DNA of 64,000 nucleotides from CAVVJA01 sp963801715 (GTDB lineage: Bacteria > Actinomycetota > Actinomycetes > Mycobacteriales > Jatrophihabitantaceae), in contig CAWDGB010000014.1 of NCBI GenBank assembly GCA_963801715.1, positions 248,001-312,000 on the forward strand, given 5' to 3'. Shown one piece after another: positions 54,936 through 62,634 of this stretch; within the stretch, counting starts at the first letter, position 1; each line of letters begins with the position of its first letter. The notes under the pieces are model-generated. The model was not told where the DNA came from, did not search any database, and worked only from the letters and a program-made list of their open reading frames with translations. A program made the position numbers and the translations under genes.

Positions 54936-56420
54936 CTACCCGACGCCGGTGGCCCGCGCCCGCCGGCGCGACAGGGCGTCGGCGGCCGCCGCGCCGAGCA
55001 GCACGATGCAGGTGATTATCAGGTTGTACTGCGGCCCGAGGCTGGGTTTCAGGCTCAGCCCGTTCGGGATGATCGCGATGACCAGACCACCGATAACCGC
55101 ATCCCGGATGTGACCTTTGCCGCCGAACAATGACGTCCCGCCAATGACCGCGGCGGCGACCGCGAACAGCAGGGTGTTGCCGCCACCGGACGTGCCGTCG
55201 ACGCTGGCGGTCCGCGCCGCCGAGAGCACGCCGGCCAGACCGGCCAGCGACGAGCAGAAGATAAAGGCTGAGATGCGGATCCGATCCACGTAGATGCCGG
55301 CACGTCGCGCTGCTTCGGTGTTGCCGCCGGTGGCGTACAGGTGCCGTCCGAACTGGGTCTTGGCCAGGATCAGCGTCAAGATGACGAACAGCACCAGCAG
55401 GATCGGCACGATCCGTGGGATGCCCTCCTGGACGATTAGCGGGTTCAGCGATCGGTTCTGGTTGAGCAGCCAGACCGCCACGCCGGTCACCACCGCCAGC
55501 GCGCCACCTTTGACCAGCACCACCGAGATCGGATCGGCCACGAGACCATTGGCCCGGTTGTGCGCGGCCCGCCACAGCGTGAACGCCAGGTAGCCCCCAG
55601 CAAAGACCGCCCACAGGATCCAGCCCCACACGGGTGTGATGGCGGACGTGGCCGACTCCAGGTCGAAGATGAACTTCCGCCCCCCGACGTTGATCGACGC
55701 GCCCTGGCCGACGAACTGGAGCAGCACGCCTTGCCAGCCCAAGAACAGCGCCAGCGTCACCACGAACGACGGGATGCCCACCTTGGCCACCAGGAACCCG
55801 GTCAACACGCCGATCGACGTGCCGAGACACATCGCCAGCAGGATCGCGAAGAGCGAGTTGTCGCTCAGATGGGTGAACCAGATCACCAGGCCCACGGCGA
55901 TAAGCACCGCCGCCGGCCAGATCCGGTACACCGCCGCGCCGATAAGCGTGACCAGCATCAGCAGCGCCGTGAGGTAGTACGTGGTGCTGCCCAGGTGCGC
56001 CTTCAGGTCACCACCGTTGGTGATCGCGATCCCCATCGCCGCCGCGCACACCCCACTGGCGGTACCCGCTGAGAGGTCGATCTCCCCCAGCAGCAGCACC
56101 CAGACCAAGGCCATCCCGAGCAGGATGATCGGAGCCGCTTGGGTGATCAGGTTCGCCAGGTTCGTCTTGGTGAGGAACTTGTCGCTGACATTGGCGAAAA
56201 TGATCAAGAGCACGATAAGGCCGCCAATGGCCGGCAGCATGCCCACGTCGCCACCGCGTACCCGCTGCACGTAGTTGGTGAACGACTCCTTGATCGACTT
56301 TGGCCCAACGTCCCCAGAGAAGTCGGTCTCGGCAAGCGACTGCGTAGCGGTCATGCCGGCACTTGATGCCGCCGGGGCGGTAGACGTGACGGTGGGCCGG
56401 GTCCCCTCAGGGTCTGTCAT
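54936..56420 (-). CDS. Sugar ABC transporter permease (XylH-like)
   Basis: A 494-residue membrane protein with 11 or more predicted helices and the ribose/xylose-permease features ILLGMALVWVLLLGEIDLSA, FVVTLALFLGWQGVLL, RHLYATGGNTEAARRAGIYV and AVIGGTSLFGGKGHIRDAVI. Members import pentoses or similar monosaccharides. The order is binding protein, ATPase, permease, then ROK regulator. Confidence 0.9.
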   Translation of the reverse strand: MTDPEGTRPTVTSTAPAASSAGMTATQSLAETDFSGDVGPKSIKESFTNYVQRVRGGDVGMLPAIGGLIVLLIIFANVSDKFLTKTNLANLITQAAPIILLGMALVWVLLLGEIDLSAGTASGVCAAAMGIAITNGGDLKAHLGSTTYYLTALLMLVTLIGAAVYRIWPAAVLIAVGLVIWFTHLSDNSLFAILLAMCLGTSIGVLTGFLVAKVGIPSFVVTLALFLGWQGVLLQFVGQGASINVGGRKFIFDLESATSAITPVWGWILWAVFAGGYLAFTLWRAAHNRANGLVADPISVVLVKGGALAVVTGVAVWLLNQNRSLNPLIVQEGIPRIVPILLVLFVILTLILAKTQFGRHLYATGGNTEAARRAGIYVDRIRISAFIFCSSLAGLAGVLSAARTASVDGTSGGGNTLLFAVAAAVIGGTSLFGGKGHIRDAVIGGLVIAIIPNGLSLKPSLGPQYNLIITCIVLLGAAAADALSRRRARATGVG

Positions 56421-56433
56421 CTCGCCTCATCCC

Positions 56434-57219
56434 TCACATGCTCACGTCGGCCGTAGCGGGAGCAAGGCCGATCGACCCGGAGCGCCCGGTCGTGATGAGC
56501 TCGACGATCTGGCTCACCGAGCTGTCCGCCGTGCGGACTTCAGCGGCCAGCCGGCCCAGATAGAGCGCGTCCACGCGGTCGGCGACCTGCAGGACGTCGT
56601 TCATATTGTGCGAGATGATCACCACGCCGACCCCCGAGTCGGCCAGCCGGCGCACCAATGCCAGCACTTGCGCGGTTTGCGCTACGCCGAGGGCTGCCGT
56701 GGGCTCATCCAGCACCACGACCCGGCTATTCCACAGCACGGTCTTCGCAATGGCCACGCTCTGCCGCTGACCACCGGACAGGCTTGCCACCTTCTGCCGC
56801 GCTGACTTGATCGTGCGCACCGACAGGCTGGCTAACGCGCGGCGCGCCTCCTTCTCCATGAAACCCTCATTGAGAGAGAGTCCCCAGGCCCGGGCGACCT
56901 CACGACCGAGGAACATGTTCTGCACGATGTCCAGATTGTCGGCCAGGGCCAGATCCTGATAAACGATCTCAATGCCCAGCGCCGCCGCATCACGCGGCCC
57001 GTGGATCGTGACGTGATGCCCGTCGAAGAGGATCTCACCGGTGTCGATCGGGTGGATGCCGGCCAGGCACTTCACCAGAGTCGATTTTCCGGCACCGTTA
57101 TCCCCCACGAGGGCAGTTACCTGCCCCTCGTACACGCTGAAGTCGACGTCATGCAGCACATGCACCGGGCCGAAGCTCTTGTTGATGTTGCGCATTTCCA
57201 GAAGCGGGGTTTCGGTCAC
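56434..57219 (-). CDS. Sugar ABC transporter ATP-binding protein (XylG-like, single domain)
   Basis: A 261-residue ATPase with one nucleotide-binding domain: Walker A ALVGDNGAGKSTLVKCLAGI, signature VASLSGGQRQSVAIAKTVLW, Walker B VVVLDEPTAALGVAQT, switch His in VVIISHNMNDVL. Many carbohydrate importers of this class use a two-domain ATPase; the single-domain form also occurs in actinobacteria and would act as a homodimer. It lies 13 bp before the permease. Confidence 0.9.
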   Translation of the reverse strand: MTETPLLEMRNINKSFGPVHVLHDVDFSVYEGQVTALVGDNGAGKSTLVKCLAGIHPIDTGEILFDGHHVTIHGPRDAAALGIEIVYQDLALADNLDIVQNMFLGREVARAWGLSLNEGFMEKEARRALASLSVRTIKSARQKVASLSGGQRQSVAIAKTVLWNSRVVVLDEPTAALGVAQTAQVLALVRRLADSGVGVVIISHNMNDVLQVADRVDALYLGRLAAEVRTADSSVSQIVELITTGRSGSIGLAPATADVSM

Positions 57220-57299
57220 AACGACTCCTGTCTGCCGGCCCGTGTGCTCTCAGAGGTATTTCCTCGCACAACGGTCGATTTCGCAAGAGGACCGAGCGC

Positions 57300-57327
57300 G
57301 CGGGCTCGCCGCTATGGCGAAGCCCGC
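57300..57327 (-). terminator. Strong hairpin between binding-protein and ATPase genes
   Basis: GCGGGCTCGCC (57300-57310) and GGCGAAGCCCGC (57316-57327) pair over 11 bp with one bulged base and a 5-nt loop, 18 bp past the binding-protein stop. Such hairpins often raise binding-protein output over ATPase and permease by partial termination or mRNA protection. Confidence 0.65.
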
Positions 57328-57345
57328 ACGCCTTCGATCGGTCAG

Positions 57346-58464
57346 CTATTGAATACCAGCCGCCTTGCATTGGGTCTCGTAACCCTTGCAAACGTCCGCC
57401 ACGGCAACCTCACCGGTGTCGGTGACCGTCTTGACGTTGGCCTTGGTGATCGTCACCGGAGTCAACAGCACGGACGGGACGTCACGGTTGCCCGTCGGGT
57501 CGTGCACCTTGGTGGTCACACCGGCGGTCTCCGGGCTCTGGCCCTTGATCAGGGCGATCGCGAGCTTGGACGCCGCGTCGGCCTCCTTCTTGACGTCCTT
57601 GAAGACGGTCATGCACTGGTTACCGGCGAGGATGTTCTGCAGCCCCTGCACGCTCGCGTCCTGGCCAGTCACCGGCACCGTCTTGCCGTTCTGCTTGAGA
57701 ATGGTGATTGCCGCGTTACCCAGCGTGTCATTCGCAGCCAGAACACCGTCGATGTTCCCGCCGGCCGCGGTGAACATGCCCTGGAAGATGGTGACAGCCT
57801 TGTCCTTGTCCCACATGGGCACTGACTGGTTGCCGGCCTTCTTGTACTTGCCGGCTGCGTACAGCGGGTTGAGCACCGAGTTGTAGCCCTGCGCGAACAG
57901 CGTCGCATTGTTGTCGTCCGGCGAGCCGTTGAGTTCCGCTACCGCCGGGTTAGCCTTGCCGGTCTTGTCGAGGCAGGCGACGAGGCCTTGGCCCTGCAGC
58001 TTGCCGACCGCGACATTGTCGAACGAGACGTAATAGTCGGACGTTCCGCCGAGAGTCAGCCGGTCGTAGTCGATGGTCTTGATGCCAGCCGCCTTGGCCT
58101 TCTGCTGCACCGCGGCCGCGGAGGGACTGTCGAGGCCGTCGGTGATGAGAACGGAAACCCCGTTCTGGATCATCGAGTCGGCGATGGTGGCGAACTTCGT
58201 CTTGTCGCCTTGCGCATTCTGGATGTCGGCCTTGATGCCGGCATCCTGAAATGCCTTCTGTAGTAGTGGCTTGTCGTATTGGATGTAGCGGGGGGAAGAC
58301 GTCTCGTCAGGCAGGATCACGCCGACGCTGCCGGTCGCGCCGCTGCTACTGCTACTACCTCCACCGCCGCCGCCTGAGGACGAGTTCGAACTGCTCGAGC
58401 AGGCGGCCAGGACAAGGGAGGCCGCGACCCCCGTTACGACGAAGCCGATTGCGCTCTTGCGCAT
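57346..58464 (-). CDS. Sugar ABC transporter substrate-binding lipoprotein
   Basis: A 372-residue periplasmic-binding-type lipoprotein. The signal ends in LVLAACSSSS, a good lipobox, followed by a Gly/Ser tether. The mature part has VGVILPDETSSPRYIQYDKP, ISVLITDGLDS-like and GGNIDGVLAANDTLGNAAI segments typical of the xylose/ribose-binding family. It binds substrate outside the membrane for the adjacent importer. Pentose is a guess from similarity to XylF-type sequences; no xylA or xylB is in the window. Confidence 0.9.
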   Translation of the reverse strand: MRKSAIGFVVTGVAASLVLAACSSSSNSSSGGGGGGSSSSSGATGSVGVILPDETSSPRYIQYDKPLLQKAFQDAGIKADIQNAQGDKTKFATIADSMIQNGVSVLITDGLDSPSAAAVQQKAKAAGIKTIDYDRLTLGGTSDYYVSFDNVAVGKLQGQGLVACLDKTGKANPAVAELNGSPDDNNATLFAQGYNSVLNPLYAAGKYKKAGNQSVPMWDKDKAVTIFQGMFTAAGGNIDGVLAANDTLGNAAITILKQNGKTVPVTGQDASVQGLQNILAGNQCMTVFKDVKKEADAASKLAIALIKGQSPETAGVTTKVHDPTGNRDVPSVLLTPVTITKANVKTVTDTGEVAVADVCKGYETQCKAAGIQ

Positions 58465-58520
58465 AGGCGTGTCCCGCCTTTCCGGTCAGGGATCGACGAG
58501 AACATGCCCGCACGACCCGA

Positions 58521-58543
58521 ATATGTTGTCTGGGCGAACATAT
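58521..58543. promoter_or_regulatory. Inverted-repeat operator candidate of the sugar importer
   Basis: ATATGTT-N9-AACATAT is a perfect 7-bp inverted repeat, 57-79 bp before the binding-protein start, in a local AT-rich patch. It is well placed for the ROK regulator encoded at the end of the cluster. A second site, TTGGAAACGCTTTTG (58609-58623), resembles half of a LacI-type operator. Confidence 0.55.
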
Positions 58544-58627
58544 CTCCGCCGTTGCGGGGCCGCCAGCATCGAGACCGACTCGTTACGACTTCCCTCCCTG
58601 CCGGTTAGTTGGAAACGCTTTTGTGCG

Positions 58628-61396
58628 TCATAGCAATGAGCGCAATACGTAGGGCATGATCCCGCCGTGCCGGTAATAGCTGGCTTCGCCCGGAGTGTCG
58701 ATCCGCACCTGGGCCTGGAACTCCCGATTATCAGCGGTGACGGTCACGGTACGTGGGGTAACGCCCTCGTTCAGCGACTCCACGCCGGTGATCGTGAAAG
58801 TCTCCTCTCCGGTTAGCCCTAGCGACTGCGCGCTTTCGCCATCGAGATATTGCAAGGGCAGCACACCCATGCCAATGAGATTCGACCGATGGATGCGCTC
58901 GTACGACTCAGCGAGGACGGCACGCGCTCCGAGTAAGGCGGTGCCCTTGGCCGCCCAGTCCCGGGAGGACCCGGATCCGTACTCCGTCCCGGCGAGGATC
59001 AGCAGCGGGGTGCTGGTGCGGGCGTAATTCATTGCGGCGTCGTAGATGGTGGCCACCGGACCGTCGGGCTGCGTGAAGTCCCGAGTGAATCCGCCCTCCG
59101 TGCCGGGTGCCAGTTGATTGCGCAACCGGATGTTGGCGAAGGTGCCGCGGATCATCACCTCGTGGTTGCCGCGCCGGGAACCGTAGGAATTGAAGTCGCG
59201 ACGTTCGATGCCGTGCTCGGTCAGGTATCGCCCGGCGGGGGAGTCGGCCTTGATCGATCCGGCCGGCGAGATGTGATCGGTCGTCACCGAATCGCCGAGC
59301 TTGGCCAGCACGCGGGCGCCGGCGATGTCCGAGACGGGCTCTGGCTCCCGGGCCATCCCATCGAAGTACGGGGGCTTGCGGACGTAGGTCGAGTCGGGAT
59401 CCCACTCGAAGACGTCGCCTTCGGGCGTCGGAAGGCTCCGCCACCGATCATCACCAGCGAACACATCGACGTAGCCGTCGGTGTACATCTCGCTCGCGAT
59501 TGCTTCGTTGACCACTCGCTGGATTTCCTGGGCGGTCGGCCAGACATCACGCAGGTACACCGGCTGACCGTCGGTGCCGGCGCCGAGCGGGGCGGTCGTG
59601 ATGTCGATATCCATCGACCCGGCGAGCGCGTACGCCACGACGAGAGGCGGAGAGGCCAGGTAGTTCATCTTGACGTCGGGATTGATCCGGCCCTCGAAGT
59701 TGCGGTTGCCGGACAGCACGCTCACCACCGCGAGGTCGGCCTCGTTGACGGCTTCCGATACCTCTTCCGGCAGCGGCCCGGAGTTGCCGATGCAGGTCGT
59801 GCAGCCGTACCCGACGAGGTTGAATCCGAGCTTGTCGAGGTAGGGCGTAAGGCCGGCGCGGTCGTAGTAGTCCATGACCACCTTCGACCCGGGAGCAAGC
59901 GAGGTCTTGACCCATGGCTTGCGGCTCAGGCCCTTCTCGACGGCCTTCTTCGCCACGAGCGCAGCACCGATCATCACCGACGGATTGGACGTATTGGTGC
60001 AGGACGTAATGGCGGCGATGGCCACGGCACCGTGGTCGAGCACGACCCGCTCACCGTCCTCGAGCGTCACGGGTGTCGGCGTGGAGACCCGCCCGTGTGC
60101 GCCGGTAGCCGCCGATGGCACGGAAAAAACATGGTAGGAGGCCGCCGCCGGATCCGACGCCGGAAAACTCTCGTCGCCCGCCTCGTCGACCGAGTCCCGG
60201 ACCGAATCACCGTCGGTGAAGTCGGCGAGTGCTGCCCGAAATGCCGTTTTCGCGGCAGTAAGCGCGACCCGATCCTGCGGCCGTTTGGGTCCGGCGAGGG
60301 AGGGTTCGACGGACGCGAGATCGAGCTCGAGTGTCTCGGAATAAGCGAGCTCCGCATCGGGGTCATGCCACAGCGTGTTCGTCTTGGCGTAAGCCTCCAC
60401 GAGCGCGACTTGATCGGCCGGGCGACCGGTGAAGCGAAGGTAGTGGAGTGTCTCGTCGTCGATGGGAAATATCGCACAGGTAGACCCGTACTCCGGGCTC
60501 ATGTTGCCGATCGTCGCGCGATTGGCAACCGGCACGGCCGCCACCCCGCTGCCGTAGAACTCGACGAACTTTCCGACGACACCGTGCCGGCGGAGCATCT
60601 GGGTGATGGTGAGCACCAGGTCGGTCGCGGTCGACCCGTCGGGCAGCTCCCCGGTGAGTCTGAATCCGACCACCTTGGGAATCAGCATGCTTACCGGTTG
60701 GCCCAGCATCGCGGCCTCGGCCTCGATACCGCCTACCCCCCAACCCAGTACGCCGAGCCCGTTGACCATGGTCGTGTGCGAGTCCGTGCCGACCAGGGTG
60801 TCTGGGTAGGCAACGCCGTCGTGCTCGAACACCACGCGAGCGAGGTACTCGATGTTCACCTGATGAACGATGCCGGTACCGGGCGGGACGACCTTGAACT
60901 GATCGAACGCCGTCTGGCCCCAGCGCAGGAACTGGTAGCGCTCCCGGTTGCGCGAGTACTCGAGCTCGACGTTTCGCTCGAATGCGTCCGGAGTCCCGAA
61001 CAGATCGGCAATCACCGAGTGATCGATGACCAACTCTGCCGGTGCGAGTGGATTGATGCGGGCTGGGTCGCCGCCCAGATCGCGAACGGCCTCGCGCATC
61101 GTTGCGAGGTCGACGACGGCTGGCACCCCGGTGAAGTCCTGCATGACTACTCGAGCCGGGCTGAACTGGATCTCAGTGTCCGGGTCGGCCGCCGGGTTCC
61201 AATTCGCCAGCGCTGCGATCTGCTCGGGCGTCACGTTCACGCCGTCTTCGGTGCGCAGCAGGTTCTCCAGCAGCACCTTCAAGCTGAACGGCAGTCGATC
61301 CGATCCGTCGACCGCACTGATGCGGAAGTAGTCCAGCGTGCGACCGTCGACCTCGAGGCGATCGCGGGCATCGAGACTGTTTCTGCTATCGGGCAC
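58628..61396 (-). CDS. acnA: Aconitate hydratase
   Basis: A 922-residue AcnA-type enzyme isomerising citrate and isocitrate in the TCA cycle. Cluster ligands are in ITSCTNTSNPSVMIGAA and VGYGCTTCIGNSGPLPE; GTDSHTTMVNGLGVLGWGVG and the C-terminal swivel motif YGSGSSRDWAAKG are intact. Its 4Fe-4S cluster depends on systems such as the nearby SUF operon. A conserved gap of about 100 bp separates it from the divergent PAP2 gene. A long antisense frame over it is a codon-bias artefact. Confidence 0.96.
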   Translation of the reverse strand: MPDSRNSLDARDRLEVDGRTLDYFRISAVDGSDRLPFSLKVLLENLLRTEDGVNVTPEQIAALANWNPAADPDTEIQFSPARVVMQDFTGVPAVVDLATMREAVRDLGGDPARINPLAPAELVIDHSVIADLFGTPDAFERNVELEYSRNRERYQFLRWGQTAFDQFKVVPPGTGIVHQVNIEYLARVVFEHDGVAYPDTLVGTDSHTTMVNGLGVLGWGVGGIEAEAAMLGQPVSMLIPKVVGFRLTGELPDGSTATDLVLTITQMLRRHGVVGKFVEFYGSGVAAVPVANRATIGNMSPEYGSTCAIFPIDDETLHYLRFTGRPADQVALVEAYAKTNTLWHDPDAELAYSETLELDLASVEPSLAGPKRPQDRVALTAAKTAFRAALADFTDGDSVRDSVDEAGDESFPASDPAAASYHVFSVPSAATGAHGRVSTPTPVTLEDGERVVLDHGAVAIAAITSCTNTSNPSVMIGAALVAKKAVEKGLSRKPWVKTSLAPGSKVVMDYYDRAGLTPYLDKLGFNLVGYGCTTCIGNSGPLPEEVSEAVNEADLAVVSVLSGNRNFEGRINPDVKMNYLASPPLVVAYALAGSMDIDITTAPLGAGTDGQPVYLRDVWPTAQEIQRVVNEAIASEMYTDGYVDVFAGDDRWRSLPTPEGDVFEWDPDSTYVRKPPYFDGMAREPEPVSDIAGARVLAKLGDSVTTDHISPAGSIKADSPAGRYLTEHGIERRDFNSYGSRRGNHEVMIRGTFANIRLRNQLAPGTEGGFTRDFTQPDGPVATIYDAAMNYARTSTPLLILAGTEYGSGSSRDWAAKGTALLGARAVLAESYERIHRSNLIGMGVLPLQYLDGESAQSLGLTGEETFTITGVESLNEGVTPRTVTVTADNREFQAQVRIDTPGEASYYRHGGIMPYVLRSLL

Positions 61397-61497
61397 GAGG
61401 GCTCCTTCTTGGAAAGTGTCTCGACGTCAAGATATCACCGAGGGGGCACGCTGGGCGGTTTCGTCCGGCATTCGCCAGAGATTCGTACCCTGGCTGG

Positions 61498-62499
61498 GTG
61501 GAGCAGGGATCGACCCCCGACGCGGCGGTCGCCAGGCCGACGGCGGCCGACGGGGTCGAATCCGCGCGTACCGCCCGCGATGCGGCCAATGACCGCCGCT
61601 GGCGGCGGATCCGCCGCCGCGTGGGATTGGGCTATGCCGCCGCCCTGATGGTTCTCGTCGTGACCGTGGGCGTGCCGACGGATCGAGCCAGTCTGCTTCT
61701 CATCATCCTGGCCGGCCTGGCCATTCCGTGCCTCGGCAAGGGGTGGCGGGCCTTCCGCCGGGTGCTGCTCGACTGGTTGCCCTTCACCGCGGTGCTCGTG
61801 GTGTACGACGTCTCTCGCGGGCTCGCGACGTGGGTCGGCCTGCCGTTGCATATGTCGGATATCGCGGCGGCTGACCGCGATCTGTTCGGCGGGACCGTGC
61901 CGACGGTCTGGTTGCAGGATCACTTCCTGCACCCGGGCGCGCCCACGTGGTACGACGCGCTGGCCACGCTGGTCTACATCACCCATTTTCTGGCGACGCC
62001 GATCGTGGCCGCGGTGCTCTGGGTGCGCAATCGCGAAATCTGGATCCAGTTCATCACCCGGGTCATCGCCTTGTCCGTCGCCGGCCTGGTGACCTATGTC
62101 CTCTTTCCCGCCGCGCCACCGTGGTACGCAGCGCGGGAAGGCGTCATCGAGCCCGTTATCCGAGCCTCATCGCGCGGCTGGCTCTGGCTGCACATCAACC
62201 ACGCGGGCAACCTGCTCAGCGCGGGCCAACTGGCGGCCAACCCCGTCGCCGCGATGCCATCGCTCCACACAGCCTTCGCCACCTTGATCGCCTTGTTCGT
62301 CATCGGCCGGCTGCGGTCCCCGTGGCGGTGGCTGATAGTGCTCTATCCCGTTGCCATGGGGTTGGCTCTCGTCTACCTCGGTGAGCACTACGTCGTCGAC
62401 CTCCTCGCCGGTGTGCTCTATGCGGTCGCGATACACCTGGGTGTCTCGGCGTGGGAGCGCCGCCGCTCCCGCCCAGACGACATTGTGGCCAGCCAATAG
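61498..62499 (+). CDS. PAP2-superfamily membrane protein (inositol-phosphoceramide-synthase-like)
   Basis: A 333-residue protein with about six helices. The PAP2 catalytic residues are in MPSLHTAFATLIALF and YLGEHYVVDLLAGVLY, the arrangement of the AUR1-like branch. These enzymes move or remove phospho-headgroups of lipids on the outer face of the membrane. The first 35 residues are charged and cytosolic. GTG start, divergent from acnA, 135 bp ahead of the NlpC/P60 gene. Confidence 0.82.
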   Translation: MEQGSTPDAAVARPTAADGVESARTARDAANDRRWRRIRRRVGLGYAAALMVLVVTVGVPTDRASLLLIILAGLAIPCLGKGWRAFRRVLLDWLPFTAVLVVYDVSRGLATWVGLPLHMSDIAAADRDLFGGTVPTVWLQDHFLHPGAPTWYDALATLVYITHFLATPIVAAVLWVRNREIWIQFITRVIALSVAGLVTYVLFPAAPPWYAAREGVIEPVIRASSRGWLWLHINHAGNLLSAGQLAANPVAAMPSLHTAFATLIALFVIGRLRSPWRWLIVLYPVAMGLALVYLGEHYVVDLLAGVLYAVAIHLGVSAWERRRSRPDDIVASQ

Positions 62500-62634
62500 A
62501 CACTTTTGTCCGAGTTTAGTGCTCGTTGGTGCCTGTGGTTCTCACGGGACGGCTGGCGCATGTGGGACGCAGGTGGCACTCTGGACTCCCAGCGTGGTCG
62601 AAGCACGGGGTCATCGAACGAGGAGATCGCGGCG

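Noticed and set aside
59114..61648. An 844-codon open frame on the plus strand opposite acnA
   Set aside because: It is fully antisense to a highly conserved aconitase, has Arg/Val/Gly/Asp-rich composition typical of GC-driven shadow frames, and matches no family I recognise.
62500..62634. c-di-AMP riboswitch before the NlpC/P60 gene
   Set aside because: The 135-bp leader is short and lacks the conserved blocks.
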